The notes under the pieces are model-generated. The model did no database searches. It was not told the DNA's origin and worked only from the letters and a program-made list of their open reading frames with translations. Made by a program: the position numbers and the translations under genes. Below, piece by piece: positions 21,865 through 34,181 of a DNA stretch of 64,000 nucleotides (the first letter of the stretch is position 1; the number at the start of each line of letters is the position of its first letter). Origin of the DNA: Erythrophleum ivorense (Eukaryota; Streptophyta; Magnoliopsida; Fabales; Fabaceae); assembly GCA_026724425.1 (NCBI GenBank), contig JAIUCV010000399.1, positions 496,001-560,000 on the forward strand, in the 5' to 3' direction.

Positions 21865-23635
21865 ATATGCATATATGTGATTTTGATGCTAAAGCTTGTA
21901 ACTAGCACAAGTGTTGCTAATTGAATGACATAAGGTAATTTGACGTACATTATGGAACCTAGAGATAGCAAATGCAATGCAAGTGAAAAGAACATGAATT
22001 ACCATAGTATACACTAGTGGTTCCATGCATAAGGAAACAAGTTGGATAGTGAATTTTTGAAGTTGGCCATATTTCTTGTAATGATTGGTAAAGAAATTAT
22101 TGTTCACTTACAGTTGTTGAACTGGGCAAAATTAGTGATTTTTGCTCATTTGCTGTATAATGCTTACCAGGTCGTCTCCCATAAAGCTTTTAATCAAATC
22201 AATTAGTTTAGGAATGACAAAACTAGAATTATGATAATTGGGGGTTCAAATATGAAGTCACACTAATTAAACTAAATAATAAATCAATGAATGAAAATAA
22301 AACAAAATGAAATTCAATCAAAATGGTGATAACCAATCCAAAATTCTTCCCTTGATAATTCCTTATCCTTGTTACCTAAAAATACCTCTAGTTTGATTTT
22401 TAATCCTCTAGTTATTTCAATTAATGTTCATAAACTACCGTTCAGGATTTCAATTGGTTTGTATTACTAATCAGAATGCAATCGCGCTTTTATTAACAAT
22501 AAGAAGCCAAAATTTTTCGCACTTGACCAGAGACATGCAAAATCCTAACATGGTTAAGAATGAAGTTAGTTGATTAATCAATCGAGTAAATCAAATTACA
22601 TTCTCAGATAAATCAAACGAATTAGAATTCATGTAACAAAAATTATCTAACCAGAATGATAATAATTACATGGAAACAAAGAGAATAAAAATGAAATACA
22701 TTTTAAAATCAAAATTCAAACCAGAGTTCTATACAAACATAGACTCAAGTTCCTTATCAGGTTCAGACTCTGGATTGATCACTAAGAAAATTAGAAAGAC
22801 ATAGAAGAAGATGAAAACAAGAATAAAAAGTAGAAAAGATGGAATGTATTCTATGGTGATATCTTCTCCTATTTAAGTAGGTAAAGTTGCCTTCTCTAAT
22901 AAGAAATCTAATAATAATCTTGAAGTAGTATCCAAATCCCTTTAGGACTTAATAATATAATATCCAAATCTTGTAGGAGTCTTCTAACCTAATCCTTTAA
23001 GAATCTTCTATCTTGCAAAATACAATTAAAAAAATAATCAGGCCTCCGTTGGATAAATATAATAAAAATGCAATCAAAGTCCATTAATCTAAATTAGACC
23101 CATTTAATATAAAATAAGCCCAAAGTCATCAAATTACCCATAATAATTTATCATTAAGGCTAAATATGAGGAATATAAAATATAATAATATTGAAATATT
23201 AATCATCCTTGTAGAAATAAAGTATAAATAGATTAAAATTTGCTCAAGGGGAGACATTGCATATTAAGGTCCAAATGGACTACTTTAGAACCAAAATTTG
23301 GACCAAATAAGCCATGAATTGCATCCTTACACTTGATAGCCTAAATGGGCTAAAATTTGGTGGCACCTAGAAGATTTATAGAGCTTTTCAATAAGCAAAA
23401 GATGGTATTTTTTAAGCTTTATAGAATACTTACAAAATTTTTGAATCTGCTCTAAAATTATAGAATTATACAGTTACTGTTCATACTATCATGGCCTCAA
23501 TCTTTATGCCTTTTTAGGGGTCAAATAGATTTATTTTTACTTGAAATTTTTAATCAGGTTGTAAGCTTTCTGTAGACACCTAGTTTGCATAAATTAGAGT
23601 TATGTAGCCAAATTTCTAATCAGGTTAATGACTCT
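21865..23635. other. Unclassified retroelement-like DNA, no gene
   Basis: I see no coding sequence. From about 22090 the region holds a string of the kind found in LTRs of large plant gypsy elements (CCAGGTCGTCTCCCATAAA at 22167), then A-rich DNA. On the minus strand TACTTAAATAGGAGAAGAT (about 22860-22880) looks like a TATA region followed by a short leader. This suggests an old LTR read on the minus strand, but no terminus, primer-binding site or TSD could be recognised. The right part (23300-23640) resembles the family D/E type of sequence with TAGACACC and GTAGCCAAATTTC. It is the host of the A solo LTR that starts at 23641. Confidence 0.35.
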
Positions 23636-26600
23636 AGAGTTATAATGACCCTAATTTCTAATCATGGTAATTAATCTTAAATATGCTATTAATAATTATA
23701 AATCAAGGTTTAGCACCATTTCAATTAATCAATTTAAGAAAATGTAGGAAAATTTGAACCTTAATTTTATTAGAGTCATTAACCAAATAATCACAACTGT
23801 TTATGCACATAAGTGAATCTAATCCTCAATCAAGAGCCTTTAATTCATTTATCCATTCATTCCAACTCACAAAAATGTTACTAAATCATTCCTTAGCATT
23901 ACTATAGGAAAAACCAAGGTTTCTAAGTAAAAGTAGGGGTTTGGGGACCTTTGCTGCGACTTGGAATCTTCCCTCCATGGCTAAGTTGACTACTGGAACT
24001 TAAAAACCAAGTTTCACATCTTGTGCTGCAGTGAAGTTGCTCTCGAGTTCACTTATCACATTTTCACAAATCTTACCACAGCGAGCCTATGTGGCGCTAT
24101 AATGGAAAACGCATCCTGGAGCTACTGTAGCAATTTTCATGATTCAAGTCGCGACGGGCTATACTTGTGCTACGGTGAAACTAGCTATTGGAACGCTTAT
24201 TCCCTAACTTCCTCGACTTATATTGTGGCAGAACATGTTACACTGCGATGAAATTGCGCTCTGTTACCCTCCCTGGGAATATTTTCATCTTGCGCCGTGG
24301 CGAGACACCTCATGCCATGGTGTCCCTTGCTTTTGTCACTCTCCTGGCCTCGACTCAATCCATTTGGTCGTGGCATGACTCGCTTCTGCACCAATTCTCC
24401 TTAAGTTTCACCCCATACACTCCAACTCTCCCTTTAGTTACACTCTAAGGCCACTCTACCTTAATTTGTGGGGCTCTAATAGCTTTCATCTACCTAATTT
24501 ACCCAGCTTGTCTTTCATTACCAATTCAATACTTAAGTGTTAATTCCTACTCATCTAACTACCATATATCAGTAAGTTCATAGATTAATGACAGTAAGAA
24601 TTCATAAACCACCAACAATTATCATTTAAATATATATTCCATTAGAGATTCCATACATTACTAGTTCAAGTCAACATCTAATATATCACATGATTACATT
24701 TCTGAATAGTAAACCATATCATAGGTTTAACAAAGTTCATAGCAGATGTTATAAGTTCATACATTAAATACCAAACTAATATAAAGCCTAGCTCCTTAAT
24801 AGATACATCCTATGTAATCAAAATACAAATTCCTACACTTAGTAACATGATTACATGATGATGCTATACAAGAAGAAATACAAAATTTAGCATATACTGT
24901 ACTTAGATTAGTCCAAGTGTAGCCTTCCCCACACATGGTTGGAGCTCATGGATTTTCATCTACTTGCTTCCCCTTATCCTTACCAGAAGAGCCTTCACTT
25001 GAAAGTATGATTCCATGAAACAAGGTGAGATGCAAATCTCAGTAACCAAAGGCAAATACTATTCATATATTCCAATTTAATTAACATATATGCATAAATT
25101 TATATGAGCATTAGAAATTATATTAGTCATATTAGCAAATGAAACAATTAGGCTATCAGTGACTACTATCCCATACTAGCAATCACAAATCCACATGTTA
25201 AAGACCAATAATACCGGGAGAGACCTGTCCACTACACCTACTCCTTAATGAGCATAACTAGGGCTCAGTGCATTTGGAGTCTAATTATAATTCAGTGCCC
25301 GATCGAAGCACATGCATGAGTGCAACTGCACCACAGCTCCACCATGGACTCACAAGGTCTAATCACATTATAACAGATAGCCAACCAATTCATTAGTAAT
25401 TCAAAAACATAATTGTGCAATAGATATAAGATTAAATTAGGCATATGCATGGAATTTAACATAATCCCCAATTACCTCACTTGTAGATAATTTTTGGAGA
25501 ACCAATAACAATGCTACCTCAGCCCAGCCACAACAAGAGTAAAATTTGGATTGGATGTTTCCTCTACCAGAAACTTCAAAGTATCATCCTAAATCCTAAG
25601 CAAATTCATACAAAATTAATACCCATACTACAAATCTACTATGGGGGTCTTAAACCAGTGGAAAATACATCAAAATAAAGAGTTTATACTTATCCAATAT
25701 CTCTCTTGTAATGTCCGATTTTCGTTAAATGACAGAAGTGGATACATTTTCAAAACAAGTCCCCTAAAATGAATTAGTTAAAGTCTCAAAAAATATAAGT
25801 AGCATTCTAGACTCCTAAAAATGAGAATTATAGGCTTAGACATAAAGAAAAATGGAGCTAGAATAAAGAAACGAATTTTAACGAAACATTGAAAAAACAT
25901 AATGACATTTTCATAATTACACACAATTTTTGGAAAACTCACAGGAGGGCTCTTTAAATGGAGATTTTTAGTTGCTTAGGGTTCTCAGAGGTCCTAAAAA
26001 TCATAGAAAGCCCCAAGATAGTTAAAACCCCTTTGGTATACATTTTCTAATGTTAGTTGGCTTGAACTTTGACCCTTTTGTTCAAGAAGGTTTTAGCTCC
26101 AATTTGAGTTATACCAAAGCATTTTATAAAATTGGGAACCTAAACTTTATGGTGGAAAAGATGGTTCTAAAAAAGGAGTTAAAACAACTAAAATGAAAAT
26201 GCTAAGACGTAAAGGTAAAATTGGAATTTTTGGAAAATGGAAGCTTCTTGAACCCCTTTTATAACTCTCCCTTCTTCTTCCCTTTTCTAGAATGACCTAG
26301 TTCTACCCCCAAAACCAGATAAGAAAGCTAGCTCTTAGGTGCACAAGGAGAGGAGATTTTGAAGAGAGAAAAAGCAAGAAAAAGGTAAGAAATTTCATAA
26401 AATTTCAAGCTCTTTCTTTAGCAAGTTGTCTCTCCTTCTTCTCCTCTTTATTTTCATGGGTTTAATAATGTTTTTAGATTTGTATAGAGGGTAAAACAGA
26501 GGTGAAAATTTTGGATTTGAGGAGAGGAGGCCAAGCAAGGGAAGAATCATCCAAGAAATCAAGGAAAAACAAGGTAAAATTTCATTTCCATGGTAGCTAC

Positions 26601-27371
26601 TCCTTCTTCCCTTCTTTTCTTGGTTTGGCCAGCCCAAGGAACTCCAAGAGAGCATGGATTTTAGGTATAACCAAGGATGAATCTTAGGAATTTGACTGTG
26701 ATGAATAAGAATATGCAAAGGAAATTAACTAAGAACCATTAGATTTCAAGTTACAAAGGCTAGGGTTTTGGTTGCACCTTGAACTCTACCATGAATCCTA
26801 GCCATATTTAATGATTTTTAAAAGTTCATATAGGCTCCTAAGACACCAAGAGAGCTTCCTACATGCTTCTCCCATCAAAGGAAGCAAAGAAACTCCAAGG
26901 GTGCCTTAATGGAGCATGGTCTCGGCCTAGAGAGAATGAGACACCTAAGAATAGTTTTAAAATTTTTCAAGCTTATTTTTAAGTCATATATGATGTGTGA
27001 AGATGAGAGGAAGCCATGGAAAAATTTTAGAAGCCATAGAAAGTGAGATGGTATCATAGGTTCCATAACATGACCTAAAGAAGCAACATGTAGTTAGGCT
27101 TCTTGTTTTAATTGTGTGATGGCTTCAAGAGGTTTAAATGGGATCAAGAATCATAAATAAAAGGAAATAATGGAGCCAAGAACCCCAATTATGGATGTTG
27201 CTTCATTAGGTGCATTTTGAAACCATAAAAGAGCAATTAGACCAAGTTAGTGTGTTAAAGAAGATGTGTAGCCTTAGAAGTAATTTCAAAAGCTTAATTC
27301 GCTTCCATATATTGTGTTTAGGCCAAAGGAAATAAGCCTCACATCATTGTGAGTGTGTGGACAAGGAAGGG

Positions 27372-30300
27372 TGTAACACCATAATTTCTAGCTCATGTCT
27401 ATCATCATTTACATGTTCATGTGACATGTTCCATGAAGGAAGTGAGAAATTTCATTAAATATAATATATTTCCTTACGTTGCATCGTATGTAAAAATTTC
27501 ATTCGGTGTCATGTGGACCGTGTGAGCTCACACCCTATGTTCTCATATTTAATTACATAAATACAACTCATTTGGATCATAAAATGTGGCCCATAACTCA
27601 TAGAACTCAAAGGAAAACTTAAAATAGGCCTATTAAATTTTGGCTAGATTTGACCCCTTTTCTAACCAAACTTTGGAAAATCATAACTAATTCTAGAAAA
27701 ATTAAAATCATACCCTCTTGGCCATTATAGAACGCTATGGATGTCTACTTTATACTAAAAATATTTCTAGACCATAAAATCTACGATAGAGGACATTTGA
27801 CATCCAAAAATGTCCAGAGGCCAAACTACCTTCTGATGCTGTCACAGATTTCTATAGAAAACTTTGAAAATGTATAATTAATTCCAAAAATATCCAATCC
27901 TTTCAAATGATACCAATATAGAAAGCTATGGATGTTAGCTAAAGGGAAAAAATATTTCCAGACCAGCTCAGATAGCCCAGAGCTCGAAATTCAATGGAAT
28001 AGTAACTGAGGTCGGACAACACTCTTGATATTGGATAGATTCTTTAAAAATTCATATCTCCCTCTCTAGACCTCTAAATGAGGTGGTTCGAGCTGGCACA
28101 AGTCACTGTGAATGTCTAATTTCTCTGTATGAAATTTCATGGTAATTGGACATCATTTGAGCCCTATGTGAAAGATTTCATTTTCGGACCAAATGAATAG
28201 TGCAGCAGACCAAAACCAAAAAAAAATGTCAACTTTGAGAATTCATCAAATATTCTGTAGACCTCCAAAAATTATGGTCTTTAGCTGTCCAAAAATCACT
28301 CAATGAGACCTAATTGAATGCCAAATCTCAGTTCAAGAAGAGCTCATTTGGCTAAAAAGTGACATAGGGTTCCATTATGGTCAATTTTGGCTCCATATAG
28401 GGTACCAAAATTGCCAAATAGCTTTCCTTTCGTTTTGGAATCTTTTAGGCAAGTCTAAAAGCACATCTAGGACTTGTGTGAGCTGTCCAAATGGTCCCAA
28501 ACCTCATGCATCTCACTTTGGCCTTTTCATCCACACTTATGCATATTCCATAAAGCCATTCATGAAGCTATAATGACATATCATACTCAATTTACATTTC
28601 ATCCTTCACATAACATATTCTTTCATTCCCACATCACATAATATCATAATTACATATGTCTCAAGGGTCATAGACCATTTACAACAATAATATACATCAT
28701 TAAGCATCATTAAGGTTCAAAAAAATAAAAACTAGACATATTGATGTCAATCTTCTTTCTTCAAGGTGGTTGGCTCCCATTGCCATGTCTACTTAATCCA
28801 CCTAGCATATTAGATCATTGGAGAGGAGGGGATGAGATTCAAAGAATCCCAATAGCTCATCTCCCATTCAATCATACATAACATATGCAAAGCAAGTCTT
28901 GAAAATGCATGCATGAATATCATGGAAGTCATGAACATTCAAGAAGTAAGCTTGGCATGTGAATAAGTCATACAGGACATTCAAGAGCTCACCAAATGGA
29001 TGGATTGGCCTCACACTTTTCCTTATGGATTTTGGACTTGCCTCACCCATTTTTTAAGAGAATTTTGGACTCAACCATACTCTTGGGAGCCCACTTTGCT
29101 TTTGGGAGACTCTTTGCTTTGTCTTAACTAATCTTAAGGGTTCTTGGCTCATCCTCACCATGGTTAAGAGTTCTTGACCTTTCCACACTCAAGTAAACAT
29201 CATACATTTATTTGAAAACATAATATGTCATCATGAAATCATGGCATATAAAATCATGCTAACATACTTTTCATAACTTAAAAATACGCATACACACATT
29301 CTAAGACAAGCTAAACACACATCCATGCATGAGAGAAGGTGGAGAGAGCTACCTTGTATACACTCACACATTTTTTCCTTGGATTTCAAGCCTCCTCTTT
29401 TGCTCACACACCCATAAATTGGTGGAGATGGTTTCTCTTGGCCTAGATACAATTTATGGAAGCCAATTAGGTTCATGAAACAAATTATAAGGCCACATAA
29501 CTTGCTTAGACACTAGGTTGTTCTATAAACCCCATTATGGTCCATAATGGCACCTAATGAAGCAACACCCCTTAAATGATTTCTAGGCTCCATTATTTCC
29601 TTTTCAAATGTGATTCTTGACTCCTTTTAAGCCTCTTGGAGTCATCACACAATTAAAACAAAGGGCCTAACATCATATTGCTTCTTTAGGTCATAATATG
29701 GAACCTAAGGCACCAATTCATTTTCTATGAGTTCTAAATTTTTTCCAAGGCCTCCCATCATATATGACACAAAAATAGGCTTGGAAAAATTTAAAACTCT
29801 CCCCAGCTACTCCATCCATGCTTGGCTGAGACATAACCCTTTTTTGGCCTCCTTGGAATTCTCTTTGTTTTCTTGAAGGAGGACGCATGTGGGGAGCATC
29901 TTAGGGATCTTAGAAGCTCATTTAAACTCTAAATTAGACCTAGGAATTATCACACAAGTTCAGATTTTACAAGGTACACATAAAACCCTAGAATTTGCAT
30001 CTTAAAATCTAATGGTTATTTTGTTGTTTTCTTTGCATATTCTTGTTCTTCTCCCTCAAATACCTAAGATTCATGCTTGGTTAGGCTTAAAAATCAGATC
30101 CTCCTATGGCTCCTAGGGTTAGGCGAAATGGAGAAGAAGGGTGGGTGAAGATATCAACTATAGGATGAAATTTTACCTAGTTTCCTTGCTTCTTTTGGCT
30201 TATATCTTGCTTTCTCCAAGCTCCTCTCTTCAAATCCAAAATTTCCCTTGAATTTCTCCCTTGAATTAGATTCATAAACTCCATTTTAATCAAAGGAAAC

Positions 30301-31045
30301 AAAAGAGAAGGGAGGAGAGGAGGTGTGGACGAAGGAAAGCATGAAAAATCACCATGGAAACATACCTTAAACTTGGATTTTCTTCTCCTTCTTCTTCTTC
30401 TCTTGTGCACCCAAACCCTAGCTCCCTTCTTCTGAAATTATGCAGAAAATTCTGATTCCAAATGAAGGGGAAAGTGAGGCGCCACCTATATATAGGTGTA
30501 GGAAAGTGACTTTTTTAAAAATTCTAATTTTACCCTTTGTACTTTGCATTTTTGTTTTTCCTTTGTTTTAACTCTTTTTTGAGAACCATCTTTTCCATTA
30601 TAAGATTTAGGTTCCCAATTTTAATAAAATACCTTTGGAATCGCTCAAATTGGAGCTAAAACCTTCCCGAACGAATCTGTCAAAATTCGGGCACACTAAT
30701 GTTAGAAAACGTCCACCGAAGGGGATTTAACTATCGCGGGGCTTCCCATGATTTTGAGGGCCTTTGAGAACCCCAGAGAACTCAAAATTTTCATTTAAAA
30801 AATCCTCTTATGTGAATTCCAAAATTTACTCAAAATTATGAAAATGCTATTATGTTTCTTTGATTTTTCGTCAAAATTTGTTTCTTCATTCTATCTCTAT
30901 TTTTCCTTCTGTCTGAGGCTAGAATTCTCATTTTTTGGAGTCTAGACTATTGCTCAAATTTTTTGGGACCTTAACTAATTCATTTCAAGGGACTTGCTTT
31001 GAAAACGTACCCATTTTCGTCATTTGACGAAAATTGGACATTACA
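27372..31045 (-). mobile_element. Complete family D solo LTR, exact TSD AAGGG
   Basis: The left end is TGTAACACCATAATTTC and the right end AAAATTGGACATTACA. AAGGG flanks both ends (27367-27371, 31046-31050). At 3674 bp it is the only complete, uninterrupted D copy and serves as the reference for the others. The orientation follows from a minus-strand promoter: a TATA box at 30485-30496, a purine-rich leader (30375-30460), then a GGTATG splice-donor-like site near 30362-30367. Sense U3 is therefore about 550 bases and the rest about 3.1 kb. No open frame resembles a known protein. Confidence 0.94.
30485..30496 (-). promoter_or_regulatory. TATA box of family D LTR
   Basis: The palindrome CCTATATATAGG lies about 550 bases from the sense start of the LTR. 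Downstream on the minus strand comes a leader typical of plant transcripts (AGAAGAAGGAGAAGAAAATC and the splice-donor-like AAGGTATG near 30365). The palindrome does not itself fix direction; the leader does. Confidence 0.65.
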
Positions 31046-33571
31046 AAGGGAGTGCATTTCCAAAAGGGAAAGTATGTTGTGCAATAAAGGTAGCTTTCTC
31101 TTCTTTCTCTCATGCATGGATGAATGTTTATCTTTTCTTTGAATGTGTGTATGTGTGTTTTAAGCCATGAAAAGTGTTCTAGCATGTGCCTATATGTCAT
31201 GGTACCACGATGTCATATTATGTTTTCAAATAATGCTTAGTATGTTTGCTTTGGTTTGCTTGAGTGTGGTGAAGCCAAGAACTCTTAGCCATGGTGAGGA
31301 TGAGCCAAGAATCCTCAAAAGTGATTGAGACAAAGCAAAGAGTCTCCCAAGGTGAGGTTGAGTTCAAAACCTCTTAAGAAAGTGGGTGAGGCAAGTCCAA
31401 AATCCATAAGAGAATGGGTGAGGCTAAACCATTTGCTTGGTAAACCTATGTGTGTTTTATATGACTTCTTGAAATGCTAAAATTGTTGCATGAATGATTA
31501 CATGATCCCTAACATCCATGCATGCATTGTTAAGACTTGAATTGCATTCTTTATGTATGATTGAAAGGGAGATGAGCTATTGGGATTCTTTGAATCTCAT
31601 TCCCTCCTTTCTAATGTCTTAATATGCTAGGTAGACCAAATGAGTAAGGTAATGGAAGCCACCAAATTGGAAGATGAAAGATTAACAAAGAAATTGTTAT
31701 CTTGTTCATTTTGTAGCCATATGAATGGCATATGATGTAATCCTATGGTGAAAATATTGTATATCATTTGAACACATGTAAATATCCAAATATTTGATGC
31801 ATGTATGGAACTTGATGACAAATGAATGATATTATAGTTTTTTGACATTGGATGGCAACATAAAGTGTATGCATTCTTATATATGGCTTGAGGTGAGAGA
31901 GTGACTTTTTTATTTTTGGGTTTGTGTACCTTTTGAGACAAGTTTATAGACCATTTTGGTACTTCCCCATGTGATCAAGTGGCCATGGTTGCCTTAGAGA
32001 CCAAAATGGACCATTTGGACCCTTTATGAGACACATAATGAGCTCTTTTGTAACCCAATGTCAAGATCTAATTAAATGAATGAATTTGTCCATGAAATTT
32101 GGCATGCATATATATCTCATTTTGAGATTTTTAGAAAGCTAAAGACCAGATTATTTGGAGCTTTTGTGGAATTAATTATAATTTTTCAAAGTTGGCATTT
32201 TTCTGCTATTCTGATGTAGACACTGTTCATATGGCCAGTTCTTTTAGCTCTATCATTGAGGGCCAAATGGTATCCAATACTTATGAAATTTTATAAAAAT
32301 AAACTAGACATGATAAGCTTTCTATAGCCATTAAGATCACACCAATTGGACATTTGAACAGGGAGATATGAATTTTTGAAGTTGAGGGACAGTACTAGTA
32401 GTGCTAGACAACATTTGGTATTTTTCTATCGATTTTCAATTGTTAGACGTCCCTATTTGGTCTATAATTATTTTACATAAAGTAGACATCTGTAGCTTTC
32501 CAGAATGGTATAGTGTGCTTGATTTTGATTTTTCTAGAATTAGTTATGATTTTCAAAATCCATGATAAGATTCTAGAATTTCAATCTGGGGCTGCACACT
32601 TTGTTTTTATGTATCCACTTCCTTTGCTCAAGTTTTTGGCCACTTCTTGAGATGGTTTTGAGTTGTATTTGTGTAATTAAATATAAGAATGAGATGGACA
32701 AGTTTATATGGTCCACAGGATATCAAATGAATAATTTATGCATGACGCAACACAATTAAATTGATTATTTCAATGTCTTTTCTTTGAGAATTCTATGAAA
32801 TCCAAGGGAGTGAACCTGCAAATGATATGAGATGAGCATAGTAAATATGTGTTACACTTCCTATCCTCTACCTTAAAAAATTCTCCAAGAAAATACCGAA
32901 CAAACATATTTCAAATTTTGGGTATGGTGAAAAATGCTCTAAATGAAAAACCAATTGGGTCAAATTGAAGAGGAAGATGAGAAGGTCAAGTTATATAAGA
33001 CTCACCTTGGCTAATTTTTGGCTCTAAAGTGGGAAATGATAGATTTCTTGCTAAGAACCCTAGCCTTTCTCCAAACCTCTGAAAATTCCTTTGCCTCTTG
33101 TGTTTCTTTTCTGTAGAATGGGGTGGGGACTAATGAGGGTTTAGAGTTAAGTTGGGTTATGGGTTGACCCATGGGCCCAAGTCCATTTGGAGTTCAGATT
33201 GTGCTTGTTGAGCCAGACTTTAGAGATTGGGTTACAGAATTTCTAGCATTTTAGTATGGTTTTGGGCTTCTAACTCACTAAATCATATTGGGCAATTACT
33301 AGATGACCTCTCTTGGGTAAGTCTTATAATAAGGAGTTGGGCCTACACTTAAAATTATTGGTCCTCCATTAGTCTCTATCCATAACCTCCTTAAATTAAT
33401 AATGGGCCTAAATTAAGTTCTAACCTAATTGAATCTTAAACATATATTAATTAGTTATTTCTCCATAAACTTCTATTCACATAGGTTTGCCTAATTATTC
33501 CATAATAATTATTCTTAATTAGTCCAAATCCATGATTAATACCTTAATTAATTTTAGGGTGTTATAAGAGT

Positions 33572-34029
33572 TACCTCAAAGTAGCAGCTATCAAGTTTCT
33601 TTTAAAACATTAGAGCTTGCTTTCTTCCCTATTGAAATAATATCTAGCAAGGTGTGTCTTTATATACATGCTGGTAGCTTCCATATCAATCTATAGGTGT
33701 TTGAGCTTCAACTATTTAACTACTTGTACTTGTCTTTTTATTTTTATAGCTTGTACTACTTCATGGGTTTTGCAAAAGATCTTTAAGGATGGATATCAAA
33801 GTTCTATTACACTTATTTCTACTTTTTTATGGTGTTAATGTTTCTATTATAAATACTAGTGTTATTGTTTATATTGTTAATCCATAGCACATTTAGATGA
33901 TTTATTGCATATCACCTGTACAATAAATCACACAAAATCTTAGTACTCACACAAATAGTTTCAAATATTCAAAATGTCACACAAAATTAGGCACATATAT
34001 CAATTTTGATCAATCATTCCTAGTTTTTT
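33572..34029. other. Unclassified A/T-rich DNA
   Basis: No gene or element end could be recognised. The position, downstream on the minus strand of a copia RNase H C-terminus, suggests copia untranslated sequence or 3' LTR (TTATTGCATATCACCTGTAC at 33902 and ACAAAATCTTAGTACTCAC near 33933 are candidate LTR pieces), but no TG...CA end pair or repeat partner is in the window. Confidence 0.3.
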
Positions 34030-34181
34030 CTGATAGAGAAACATAGTTATTTTCAAGAAGAGGTTTAGTGAAGATATCAGCTATTTAGTTCTTAGTTTGA
34101 ATGTTACCTACCTTTACATCACCTCTTGAACATGGTCTCTTATAAGATGGTGCTTGATCTTTATGTGCTTTGTGTGTGAGT
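34030..34181 (-). pseudogene. pol: Ty1/copia RNase H C-terminal relic
   Basis: Read on the minus strand this short piece encodes the characteristic end of copia RNase H: KHIKIKHHLIRDHVQ, then with frame changes a VGNIQTKN segment, then ADIFTKPLLE. The family pattern KHI-x-I-x-HH ... ADIFTK-x-L is well kept, though a stop precedes ADIFTK. It is the only copia coding sequence seen. It is cut on the right by the D-like LTR starting at 34182, and the rest of pol is not in the window. Confidence 0.8.

Larger units (their letters stand above)
25707..32856 (+). mobile_element. Family D solo LTR with nested D solo LTR
   Basis: The left end is TGTAATGTCCGATTTTCGTT and the right end ATGTGTTACA. The flanking A LTR sequence is in register on both sides (GAGTTTATACTTATCC before, TATCCTCTACCTTAAA after). 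The TSD is not exact (TCTCT before, CTTCC after), suggesting an old event. Removal of the nested copy at 27372-31045 leaves about 3.5 kb. A purine-rich leader with the splice-donor-like AAAGGTAAGA lies at 26381-26390. The short frames at 26395-26718 and 26502-26687 are overlapping shadows in this leader and not genes. Confidence 0.85.
23641..33566 (-). mobile_element. Family A solo LTR with nested insertions, TSD AGAGT
   Basis: The left end is TATAATGACCCTAATTTC and the right end TTAATTTTAGGGTGTTATA; both terminal dinucleotides have decayed (TG to TA and CA to TA). AGAGT is found at 23636-23640 and again at 33567-33571, a perfect TSD that confirms the ends despite about 9.9 kb between them. 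About 7.15 kb of that is a family D LTR (25707-32856), leaving about 2.8 kb, the normal length of this LTR. It carries a decayed CCGCGG array at 23945-24390 and the conserved leader block near 25190-25380. No internal region, so a solo LTR. Confidence 0.92.
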
